From Guillardia theta CCMP2712 (lineage: Eukaryota; Cryptophyceae; Pyrenomonadales; Geminigeraceae): a DNA stretch of 64,000 nt. The notes under the pieces were generated by a model. The model saw only the letters and a program-made list of their open reading frames with translations, made no database searches and was not told where the DNA came from. Both the position numbers and the translations under genes were made by a program. Shown here piece by piece: positions 48,793 to 58,686 of the stretch. The DNA lies in contig NW_005434660.1 in the NCBI RefSeq assembly GCF_000315625.1, positions 488,768 through 552,767 on the forward strand, given 5' to 3'. Within the stretch, counting starts at the first letter, position 1. Every line of letters starts with the position of its first letter.

Positions 48793-48914
48793 TTGACGAT
48801 CTCGTCTTGGTTATCGAGATGGTCTTGTGCGATGAATTCCTCGAACAGCGGCTGCACCTCCTCCTCCAGTCCCTCGCCGCCGCCGTGTGTCCCAGGCTGC
48901 CGCTGCTTGGCCAT
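48793..48914 (-). CDS. Possible first exon: third FEEFIAQD module
   Basis: ATG at 48914 opens MAKQRQPGTHGGGEGLEEEV and runs through PLFEEFIAQDHLDNQDEIVN. It lies just outside the right arm and is more diverged from the two arm copies than those are from each other, so it may be the source or ancestral copy. Confidence 0.35.
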
Positions 48915-49039
48915 CAGCCTGGCATGGTCTACTGAGTACTGTAGAACTTCGGAATACTATAGGGGAAGGGCCCCATATCCTCACTCGTACTAGCCTTGTT
49001 TCCATGAGCCGCCGGCAAGTGTACTAGCCTTGTTTCCAT

Positions 49040-49640
49040 GAGCCGCCGGCAAGTCACACTGCCGGCCGGGCCGGGCGCGGCTTACGGACGGTAGTACAGC
49101 TAACTTAACCGTGTCCGATCAGTGTGGGCCCTAGTACAGCTAACCGTTGAACCGTGTCAGTCACAGTGTGGCGTGGGCCGGGCCGGGCCGGCCGGGCCCG
49201 CGCGCCGCCGTCATCGTCCGACTCAGGCAGCCGCTGATCCCGGTCCCGGGAATGGGTTTCCGAACTTCAAGTGACTCAGTGAAGTTGACTGTAGCAAGCT
49301 CACGGCGGCGGGCCGGCGGCGGCTGGAGTCACGGTCACAGGCCGCTGGGATCGGACCGTACCGGCCGGGCGGGCCGGGCCCGGCCGGCGGCGCACTGATC
49401 CGGCCGCGCGGGCCGGGGCACGGGCCCCGGCGGTCGCAAAACGTCCGAGCCAGGTTACCGTACTTAACTTTCAGTGCTCGGAGGAGCCAGCCGCTGACAG
49501 TGAGTCACTCAGCCCGGCCCGGCCTCGGCTCACCGCTGGACCGCGCCCGGGCCGGGCCTCGGTCCCCTCGGAGTCCCGAGTCCACTGGCGCATCTTTACT
49601 CAAAGTTAAGTTAAAGATCAGTACCCGGTTGCGCAGCATC
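49040..49640. repeat. GC-rich dispersed island D
   Basis: About 550 bp of CCGGGCCGGG and GGCCGGCGGG with GTGACTCAGTGA and CAAGTGACTCAG words. It ends in an inverted TTACTCAAAGTTAAGTTAAAG element shared with island C. It begins with a 30-bp direct duplication (GTACTAGCCTTGTTTCC...AAGT at about 48986 and 49020). Confidence 0.8.
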
Positions 49641-49669
49641 AGTCCCGGGAAGTTTGTTGGTACACAATA

Positions 49670-49830
49670 TGTAACAGGGTAGGGTGGTGTGGGTGGGGTA
49701 GGATGGTATTCACAGGGTAGGGTGATATGTGGAGGGTGTGGAGGCCTTGACAAATGTGGTACAGGTAGGGTAGGGGTAGTTGAATTCGACTGTTGAGTTC
49801 GCAATGTAAAGAAGGGGTAGGGTGGGAGGA
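49670..49830. repeat. GGGTAGGG word cluster
   Basis: Seven or more GGGTAGGG/GGGGTAGG words within 160 bp, between GC island D and the coiled-coil gene. The same words mark several other intergenic stretches in this window. Confidence 0.6.
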
Positions 49831-49974
49831 GGTGGCTTGGAGCCGCCCATGGCCCAACTGCGCCTGCCTGTGCTGGCGGTGCCGAATAGAATTGGGGAAG
49901 GAGGAGGAGGAGGAGGAGGAGGAGGAGGAGGAGGAGGAGGAGGAGGGAGTGGTTTTCACACGGAAAGACAAGTG

Positions 49975-51317
49975 ATGAGAAAGAATGGAAGGGGGAAAGA
50001 ATGGTGGACCAAACCTGAGGACTCTGCGTACGTGCCGTTAACCAGCAGGCGCGACGCGCCCGAGCGATCAGTCTATGCATTGAGCTTCCAAGATCAGCTG
50101 AAGGGCAGATACAACTTTCAACATGAAGCAGTTCCTCGATATGGGCAGAATACGGCGTTCAAAACAAGTGAAGATCTAGAGAAGGCGATCAAGCCTACCA
50201 GTGAACAACGCTCGCACTTTCGAGGGGACACGGACAGATATGTCACAAGCTATGGATACGACAGTAGATACATCAATGCACAGGCACAGGCATGAACCAT
50301 TCTCGCTGCTGAAGCTAAGTTCTGGATCATAACATTCACTTGCAGGGCGGGGATGTCTACCAAGACAGCGCGAAGGACAACAGTATTTTCCTGTCTAGGC
50401 AGCAAATCAGGCAGGACAGAGTAAGGAGGAACCAGGAGCGCGTCCTCAAGGTCTGTATTGCTCACATTGGTAAACCCTTCATGATCTTTTTTGCGCTTCA
50501 GGAGTACGAAATGAAAGAGGCTTTGGATCATGCAAGAAAGGAGCAGAAATTATTGAAAATAGTTGCCAACCGAGACTACTTTGAGTCGTCAAGTCAGGTA
50601 TGCATACTCACTCTCTCATGTGCATGACTGAAAATTGCTGTCTCCAGGACTTGCACGCGTACAACCAAGATCCCAAGAAAAGGAGCACCTACGAAAAGAT
50701 CAAATTTCACATCAGCCCTCATATCGAGCAGCAACGCTTAGCTCGGAGGCAGCAAGATAGTTTTGAACGAGAGCAAAGAGTTCGAATGGTAAGAAGGATA
50801 CTTTTTTGTTTCATCTTGTGTTTGGTTTCAAGTGTGGTGTTGCTAACATTCACGCTACAGTCCGAAGAGAAGAAATGGGAGGAGGAATATTTTCGAACTG
50901 ACGTTCATCAGAAACGGGTTGAAAGATACCACGAGTTTGCTAACAATGTGAGGGAACTTTATTGGCATGCTGCAATTTTGCTAAATTTTAGCTTGCATTG
51001 CAGCTTGAAGAAAAGAGAATGGCAGAAGCTTCGAGGAGGATTGAGGTGGTGAACAAACAGAACGCGCGATATACGGATTTTGCCGAGAGGGTGGGTCCAT
51101 GAAATGGTTGCTGGCTCTCTTGGCTTCTGAACTCGAACTAGCTTCGCAGTAAGGAGGCAGAAGATGACGCGATCCGACTTCAAAAGCTACAAAGACACAA
51201 AGTGCGATACGATCGATTCATCGAGCAGGTTGACTGTTACGCTTGCCAGTGTGACATTTGCCACGGCCACTGACCCCTGCTGTTCATCAGGAGTCAAAGT
51301 TTCGAGAACGATTTTGA
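49975..51317 (+). CDS. Coiled-coil protein, unrecognised family
   Basis: Eight exons (49975-50289, 50346-50450, 50502-50597, 50648-50788, 50861-50947, 51004-51090, 51142-51228, 51291-51317) sum to 314 residues. The first intron has a GC donor (GCATGA at 50290). The frame is open further upstream to an ATG at 49849, which would add a run of about 16 Gly from a GGA repeat; I prefer the Met at 49975. The first third has Tyr/Phe-rich motifs (GRYNFQHEAVPRYGQNTAFK), and the rest is a highly charged helix (e.g. QQRLARRQQDSFEREQRVR). Protein shape and short basic motifs resemble axonemal or cytoskeletal fibre proteins, but I cannot name a family. Confidence 0.75.
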
Positions 51318-51578
51318 AATGTGTTTGAGCTCTACTCTGATCCTGTCAACTTTACTTCCTCTTAAGATTTGCTTATGTTGCATCCATGTACGATTGAGTC
51401 AAATGTTATCATACGGTCCTTGTGTAACCTGGACGATTTCGATAATTGTTAACAAGATTTAAAGTTCTTGACATAAAGAATGATTTAGATTTTCATTCAA
51501 ATGTGTGTTTTCAACTATTACATTTACAGCTGCGCAATTTACAACAGACGATGAGCCCCTGAGCTTTAAACAGCCTCT

Positions 51579-52117
51579 TCACCTCGATTGATTGGACAGC
51601 TCCCGATGCGACGCTTGCTCGGAGCTATTCGCAGGCGCCTCAGTGTCGTCAGAGTCGGCAAGGTACTTGATTTCCGGGTAGACAAACGAGTCCTTGCGGC
51701 AAAACTCATCCAGCAAGGAAATCATGCCGGACCTCCAGGCCTTGGCATCGAACTTCTGCATTTTGGTTTTACACTCCCTTTCAAGGCACTGCGGAGCAGT
51801 CAGATGGCCGCGAGACTGCTGGTGAGCGAGCACGAGAGAGCAAGCACCTTGAAGAAAGCTTGAGAGGTCAGGTTGCCATCGACAATCTCGGACAGCACGT
51901 CGAGGATCTCATCTTGGAGCTGCTCATCCCTCGCCACCTCATCTGCAAGGGCGGGAAGGGCCTCGGCCAGCAGCGCATTCAACGCCTTCCGTTGAACCTC
52001 AGATGTGCCTTTTGGGAACGGAGAGGATTGCGACAATGGCAGCTTTCGTTGCTGCAAGGAGACGACCCGTTCCCATACTTGCCGACGTCGACCTTCAAGG
52101 CCAGCTGCGTTGCTCAT
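51579..52117 (-). CDS. Hypothetical helical protein (159 aa)
   Basis: Two exons (52117-51848 and 51788-51579) joined by a 59-nt GT-AG intron give 159 residues. It is mostly helical, starting MSNAAGLEGRRRQVWERVV, with an Ala/Leu/Glu-rich centre (RKALNALLAEALPALADEV) and an acidic Ser-rich C-terminus. No known domain is recognised. It lies between the coiled-coil gene (convergent) and the methyltransferase gene (divergent). Confidence 0.6.
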
Positions 52118-52536
52118 GGCTGCAAGCGCGAGAAGCTAACACAGCAACAATCTCATCTTCTCCTCCTCTCAACCCTCACTACAGCTGCTTTCCCTTCTCC
52201 TCTCCTCTCCTCTCCTCTCCTCTCTCAATCTGTTCTCCTCATTCGCCTCTCTCAAGCGCAAACAAGCCTTCCTGTCGCCGCAGCCATTTCGCCCTCTAGT
52301 TACAAGCCTTGTACCCTACCCCGACTGACCGGTCAGTCTTCGAGATGTACCCCCTCATTAGTAACCTCACCATGTTCACAGCCAACCCCTACCCTATAAA
52401 TTCATTATGTGCTGCTATCAAAGTCCCCATTCAAACAGTACCCCAACCCATCCAAGTTCATTACCCCACCTCGTTTCTCTGACCCACCCACCAACACCAA
52501 GTCACTCTAGCTAGGGTGGTGAGGGCGACGGCGGGA
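52118..52536. other. Divergent intergenic region
   Basis: About 420 bp between divergent genes. A TCTCC repeat lies at 52200-52225, and ACCCCTACCC / TACCCCCTC words at 52310-52470 sit just upstream of the methyltransferase start. This is a candidate shared promoter. Confidence 0.45.
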
Positions 52537-55500
52537 ATGCCATGCGGGATCTGCGGAAGTGTCCGCCATGGCGACTGCATGGAGACCAGTGGGAAGAGTA
52601 GCAAGAAGAAGGAGAAGACATCGAAGAAGCCCGCCAAGCCTCTCAAGAAGATTGTGGTTCCCCAAGGATGCTCTCTCGCCGACATGTTGCGGCCTGTGAG
52701 GGAAGCGGTTCCCAACGCTACTGTCAGAATCCCAAGGAAGGTAATAGACAGCGACTTCACCTGCGCGATCTGCATGAACATCATCAGCGAGACGACGATC
52801 ATTACGGACTGTCTCCACCGCTTCTGTGCCGACTGCATCACACAATGCTTGAGGCACAGCAAGCGAGAATGCCCTTCTTGCCGCACGCCAGTGGCCAGCC
52901 AGAGGAAGCTAGTGAGAGACGCGGACTTCGACACGATGATCTGTAAGATGTACAGAGACGTCTCTGAGCTGCGAGAGATCCAGGACGTCAAGGCGGCTGA
53001 ATTCGCCTTCAGCGACAATATCAAAGTACTCTCAGAGGACCTCAAGGAGCGGCTGGAACAGCAGGAGCAGCTTGCAGCGGTGGGGGGCAGGAGCATCGAG
53101 GCAGATCCAACCGGTGACAAGAAAGGAAGAGGGAGGAAGAAGGCCAAGACCTCCCATGGGGACGATGACGGCAGTAGCGAGGACCAGATGCCGAGAATGG
53201 CCCCGGCGTTCATGTCGGAGAACGCTCAGCTCCGGCCGTCCTACTTTGTGCGGCTGCAGGAGAACGAGTACCCGGGGGAAGCTCCTTCCAACTTCACGGA
53301 GCCGCCAGAGTGCGCTTGCTTCTACGTGGAAGGGACAGGAGGATGCAAGGCCGACTGCGGGAACCGGAAGCTCCGGGTACAGTGCAACGCGGAGACTTGC
53401 CCTTGCGGGGAGAACTGTACCAACATCCTGTTCAGGGCCAACGTGAAGGGGCAGGTGGTGAAGCCGTTCCAGCGGGCCATCCGACTCGGCGTGTTCAACC
53501 ACCCCAACAAGGGCTGGGCCCTCAAGACTCTGGAGGACGTGAGCAAGGGGCGGATGCTGGAGGAAGTCCTGGGAGAGGTGCTGACCCTTGCTGAATGTGC
53601 TTCACGGCTGCAAACGCCAAAGAGGAGGGCGGCAGCCAAGACGTCAGGCTCTCACTTCCTGATCTCCCTTGACAGGGAGCAGGTGGGAGAGGAGATGCTG
53701 TACCTAGACCTGACTGAGAAATCCTCGCTCTCGCGGTTCGCGAATCATTCCTCTACCCCAAACTGCGAGTTGCAGATCTGGAATGTGTTTGGGGAGAAGC
53801 GAGTGGGGCTGTTTGCTCTTAAGGACATCAAGAAGGACTCGGAGATCACGCTTGACTACGGCGAAACTCACGTCGGAGACAAGGGCATCGAGAACCATTG
53901 TGATACACGGGGAAAGCAGCAGAAGGAAATTCCCTTTCGACAGTACGTGGAGGACGTGGTGGAGCTTGCAAGGCAGCGGGAGTGCAAGTTGGCGACTGAT
54001 GAAGCTGTGATGGAGGTGCATCAGGAGGAGACTACGACGACTGCTCATAAGGACGCGAAGGATCTCGGACGAGCTGAGGAGTGCAAGGGCGAAACTGTTT
54101 CTGCCGCCGCTGCTGCTGTGGCTGCTGCTGCTGCTGATCAGGACAAGTGCACTGCGAGCAAAGACCAGGAGTCTGAGTCCTCACAGCCTGTTGGGCTGCC
54201 CCAGCAGGAGAAGAGGGAGGCAGTTCAGAGCCTTGGGGTGAAAGGTGATGAGGAGAATGAGGCAGGCACAAAGAAGCGAAGATCTCGGTGGGACATGGGG
54301 AGGTCAGATGCCAGCAAGGAGAGCAACGAGACAGGAAGCGCCTTGGAAGTGGGTAAGGAAGAGAAGCCGTCCATGGGTAAGAGTAAGGAAGAGAAGCCGT
54401 CCATGGGTTTGCATGATGCTCTGCTCTCGATGAAGATCCCGACGTCCTCCAGCACCACTTTTCACCATCCCATGAGTGAGCGCTCGACAAGCAGCTACCA
54501 CAGGAGGCAGCCCACCAGGGGGCCCAGCAGGGATGAGGTGAGAGACGATTATCTGATAAGGGACGGGAAGGCCATGTCGCTGGCGGAGATCTTGAAGCAC
54601 TGGGGGCTGGTCAACGATGACCAGGTCGAAGAGGCCTATGAATACTCGAGGACGCATGACCTGCCCTTGTCTGAGGCCTTTCAGAAGCGCTTCAACACCC
54701 CGGTGGAGCTGATTGAACGAGCCTTCCGACGGCGAGACGCCGCGATACGGCATCTCGACTCGCTGGAGCACCCGATGAGGAGCGGCCGGTCGGAGTCGAA
54801 GCCAGGGGGTCATGATGGTGAAGGGAGTGAGGCCCTTAAGGCAAAACTCGAAGAGATGCAGAGAAAGGTTGAAGCGCTTGAGAGAGAGAAGAAGCAGCAA
54901 CAACTGCAACAACAACAACTGCAACAACAACAACAGCTGCAACAACATGACCAGTATCAGCAATATCAGATGCATCAGCAACAGTACCTCACACAGCAAT
55001 ATCCGTATCCGCAGCATTATCAGCCGCCCCTTCCACCTCCTTCCCACTTCCCCACCCCCTCCCTCCCTCCTTCGTATCCCCCTGCTTCCCTCCCTCCCCC
55101 ACAGCATCCTCCTCCTGTATATTCGATGAATGGCGTTCCTTCTGGAGATACACCCTCTGGCTGGGTAGGAGGCGACACAGTCAGTTCTGCGAGCTACTCC
55201 AACTACTACAATGCCTCTGAAGGGGGGCAGGAGGCGCCGTTGCCTGCTGCTACTCCCTTACCTGCGAATGTAAATACTCCAACCCCAGTGAGTTGTCAGT
55301 TGGCCTTCTTTCCTCCCCTTGACTTGTTCGTTGCCGTTGACTTGGGAGGCAGGATATCTCTTCAAGGCAGCATCAGTCTCTTGCTGAGCAAGGCACCACA
55401 GTTTCTGGCGGTATCACTTTACCTCAACTTCCCTCCTTCCCTCCTTGTCTCCCTCCCATTGCCCTTTCCCACCTCCGCCCCCACCTCCACCACCTCCACC

Positions 55501-56324
55501 ACCTCTTCAACCCCCTTCCCCCCCCCCTCCTCCTTCTTCCCATAGTCGAGATACATGCCGATTTCTCCACTCTCACTCCACGGCACTGAGTTTCTCCTGC
55601 AGATCCTCCCCCTGTAGGGCCGGCAAACGCGCAGACTCCTCAGTCACAGACTGCAGAGGGCACTGCTGCCTCCTCCCAGCTGGCAGCTGCCAACTCTGCT
55701 CACTCCTCCATCGACACAACAGACAGAGACCTCAAGGCAAGAAACCCGAGCACAGCCAAGGTGAAAAGAGAGGAGGACGCGACCGAGCAAGCAGCTCTCG
55801 TTCTCAGACCCTCACGTGTCTTGTGCAGAGGTCTTCTTCCTCTCGCGGCGATCATGGTGCACGGAAGATGGAGGAGATCAAGACTGTCCTCGGGCCTATT
55901 GTTTGCAAGTGGCTGAGCTTCAAGAAGAAGGAGCCAGAGTGCACGTTCCTGCTGTACGTCTCCTCTCTTTCTCTCCTTCCTCGCTCTCCGCTTGTTCTCA
56001 TGTCCTGGCAACCGCAGGGATAAGGATGAGTTCAAGACGATTGCTCGGCGACTGGTACATGAGCTGCTCCCAGGATCAGGTCACAAGGTGAGACTCTCTC
56101 CTCCCCTCTCCCCCTTCCTTCCCTGTCTTGTCTCCCTCTCTTGTCTACCTGTCTTGTCTCCCTCTCTCTGGGCACTCGTGATGGTGCGATGTCAGCGATC
56201 GCTCGGGAGCGACTGCACAGTAGAAGCGCTGGAGCAGCCGAGGCTTCAGGCTCAGGTCAAGGAGCATGTCGACATCTTCATCAAGCGCCGCCGACAAGCC
56301 GCCAAGACTGAACCTGCGTCCTGA
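52537..56324 (+). CDS. RING-AWS-SET-SRI histone methyltransferase (SET2-like)
   Basis: From the ATG at 52537 one long exon encodes, in order, a C3HC4 RING finger (about residues 76-118: CAICMNI, TDCLHRFCADCI, ECPSCRTP) closest to the Polycomb RING1/BMI1 type. Then comes an AWS zinc motif (about 258-298, CACFYVEGTGGCKADCGN), a SET domain (about 311-448, RFANHSSTPNCELQ and EITLDYGE), an acidic linker, a Gln-rich stretch and a Pro-rich stretch. Later exons carry an SRI-like helical domain (KMEEIKTVLGPIVCKWLSF; DEFKTIARRLVHELLP) that in SET2 binds the phosphorylated Pol II tail. Expected activity is H3K36 methylation. A canonical post-SET Cys cluster is not seen. The joins near 55290-55610 are unresolved. 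Confidence 0.87.
54895..55015 (+). repeat. Gln-coding CAA/CAG repeat
   Basis: CAACAACTG-type units encode Gln runs with Leu breaks in the SET2-like protein's linker, followed by Gln/Tyr-rich sequence. Confidence 0.8.
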
Positions 56325-56469
56325 TCCCTAGAATACTCAAGGGAAGCAGTACCCCTCCCATACTATATCACCCTACCCCCCTTCTCTCTTCTTTGATAGT
56401 GAAAGATAATTGAAGGACCCCCTACAAAAATACCCCACCCCCTCTGTTGGACTCTGATTCGGAGGGAAA

Positions 56470-57355
56470 ATGCGTGCGTGGCGGATTTTGCTGATAGCGA
56501 TGGTGGCGGCGGTGGCGATGGCGGGAGAGGATCATTTCGTAGAGGAAGCGACATCTGTGAAGTTCCCTCTGGACATCCCAGGAGAGAAGAGCTCGCTCGT
56601 CCTCCTCGGTGCGACCGTCAGGGTCAAGAAAATCCTCTTCGTGAATGTGCAGGTAACTTGGCCATCCGACATGGCGGCAGAGGAGGATGAGGCCATGGCT
56701 TGCAGGTGTATGCTGTCGGTGTCTACACGGAGCCAGGCGTCGTCGAAGAGCTGAAGGGAAAGGAGCCGAACGACATGTCGGGCAGAGGAGACGCGGCCTC
56801 GTGTTGGAAAACTGACACCCGTGCACAGGTACAAGTATCTCATGGAGCATCCCGTCCAGTCGTCGCTCAGACTCACGATGGTGAGGAGCGTCACGGGGGA
56901 TCAGATGGGAGGAGCCCTCAAGGAGGCCGTGCAGCCCCGCCTGAAGCTCTTCGCCAGGGACGAGGTAGGACGAGCCGGAAGGGAGATGGGGGCTAACTGG
57001 TGGGAGCAAGGCCTCGACTGCAGGAGACATGTCAGCCTTCGAGAAGCAATTTGACATGAGCTCGCTGGCAGCTGGGACTGTCTTGACATTCTCTCGTCTG
57101 CAGGCAAGTGAAGGAACACAGGAGGGAGGGAGGGGGCTCGCATGACATGCTTGCAGAATGGAAATCTTGTGACTGAGATTGACGGGAAGGACAAAGGAGA
57201 GATACAATCAGAGGCCCTCTCAAGATCTCTGTTCAGGTTGCTAAGAAATGAGATGGAGGAGGAGGATGACGGCTGTTGTTGCTTGCAGCGTGTTTCTCGA
57301 CAACGATTCAGTTGTGGAACGATCGAAGCTGCTTCAGCGCCTGCCGGTGTTGTAA
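56470..57355 (+). CDS. Secreted or organellar chalcone-isomerase-fold protein
   Basis: Exons begin at 56470-56652 and 56706-56800, then 56829-56964, about 57015-57103, 57157-57235 and about 57292-57355. The N-terminus MRAWRILLIAMVAAVAMA is a signal peptide. The body follows the chalcone-isomerase-like fold: VKFPLDIPG, GATVRVKKILFVNVQVYAVG, GVYTEPGVVEELKGK, SSLRLTMVRSVTG, and FEKQFDMSSLAAGTVLTFS, with the end SVFLDNDSVVERSKLL. Related fold members bind fatty acids in plastids. Catalytic flavonoid residues are not evident, so isomerase activity is unlikely. The 28-nt interval 56801-56828 must be removed to keep frame. One intron (57104-57156) has a classic GC donor. The join near 56965-57014 is not resolved. 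Confidence 0.78.
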
Positions 57356-57770
57356 CAAGGGACTGGTGGGAAGCAAGAGATGGACGGAGTAAGATTCCAT
57401 TGGAGCTAGGGACAGGAGGTAACTTTAAGGAGAGAACAAACTACAACAGCACAAAGTGGTCGGCGTTGCTAATCAGCAAACAGTTTCCGTCGAATCCTTG
57501 AAATATCTGAACCCTTGGCTTTCTGTGGGATCGGAGATAGTTAGAGAGCGCATGATGTCAACCATTCTCGTGCTCACATGATGCTGACGCTGATCTTTGT
57601 TTCTCTTCGCACTCTTACCATCATGGCGCGACTTCGGCTTCACACCTGCAGGGACGTCAGCGCCAGTAAGGTTGAGAAGCACGCTGGGGAACCTGCTGAT
57701 GCTACTCTCTTCCATTCCTCATGCTTGGTCGCATTCTTGTCCATCCACTCCCGCACATCCTCCTGCCGCG
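57356..57770. other. Three-prime flank between convergent genes
   Basis: A minus-strand frame at 57715-57473 (MEESSISRFPSVLLNLTGAD) is open for 80 codons but lies beyond the likely stop of the neighbouring minus-strand gene. It may be untranslated sequence or an alternative end. Otherwise nothing is seen. Confidence 0.35.
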
Positions 57771-58631
57771 TCATGAGTCCTCCTCCAACAGGAGCTGCCG
57801 ATCCTCCTCAACCTGGTTCCCATGCGCCGTCCACTTGTCAAAGAACCAACTCTCGATGTCCAAGTCCCTGGCGGCACGAGATCACAACCCATCAGTCGAG
57901 GCACAACCCTCACATCAGTCTTCCCGGATCCTCCAGGTCTATCGCACCGCTGAAGCACCATACGTCAACCCGCCGGCCACTCAAAGTCTCTCACCACCTT
58001 TTGTGAGCGTGGCCGAAGGCTCTCCAGACGCTGCTCAACCGTGAGAGGGGGAGGGGGAAGTGTCATGCTACTTGAAGGTTACGTCCTCGGGCTGCGACGA
58101 CTCCGGGGGCAGGTCTGAGATCTCCTGCGGGGGGACGAGCCACGTCAGTGGGCCATCAAGTCAGGCCCTCCTGTTCGCACGCCTGACCTCGCATTGAGAA
58201 TCGACCTCCTTGTCCCAGTCAACGACAGAGATCCCTTTCAATCCGTAACGCTTCTTCGTGAAGTCAGGATCGTCGCGCACCAGCCGCGGCAGGCTGTCAA
58301 GATCAATGAGATCGAGTCAGCTCCTCCGTCTCTCACCCCAAGGAGTCTCTGTACGTAGGAACGCGAGCCTGCGGCTTGTTGCCAACGTTGTAATGGCAGT
58401 TTCCAGGTAGGAGAAGTAGACAGAACCAGCAGGATAATGTGACAGAGATGGGCGACATCGATCACAACACTTGTAGATAGGATGAGGGGGTAGGAAGAGA
58501 GTGAAGAGTGAAAACAACACGATGAAGGAGAAAGAAACAGGAGGAGGCTGATGTGATGGTGGAGGGAGCGATGGCTGTTTCAGTGAGGTACGTGCTTCCT
58601 ATAGAGGGAGGTTCAAAACTCTCGAATGGGA

Positions 58632-58686
<55 letters not shown>

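Noticed and set aside
57774-58044. Two plus-strand frames of about 80-100 codons
   Set aside because: They run antisense to minus-strand exons with clear coding character (DIESWFFDKW).
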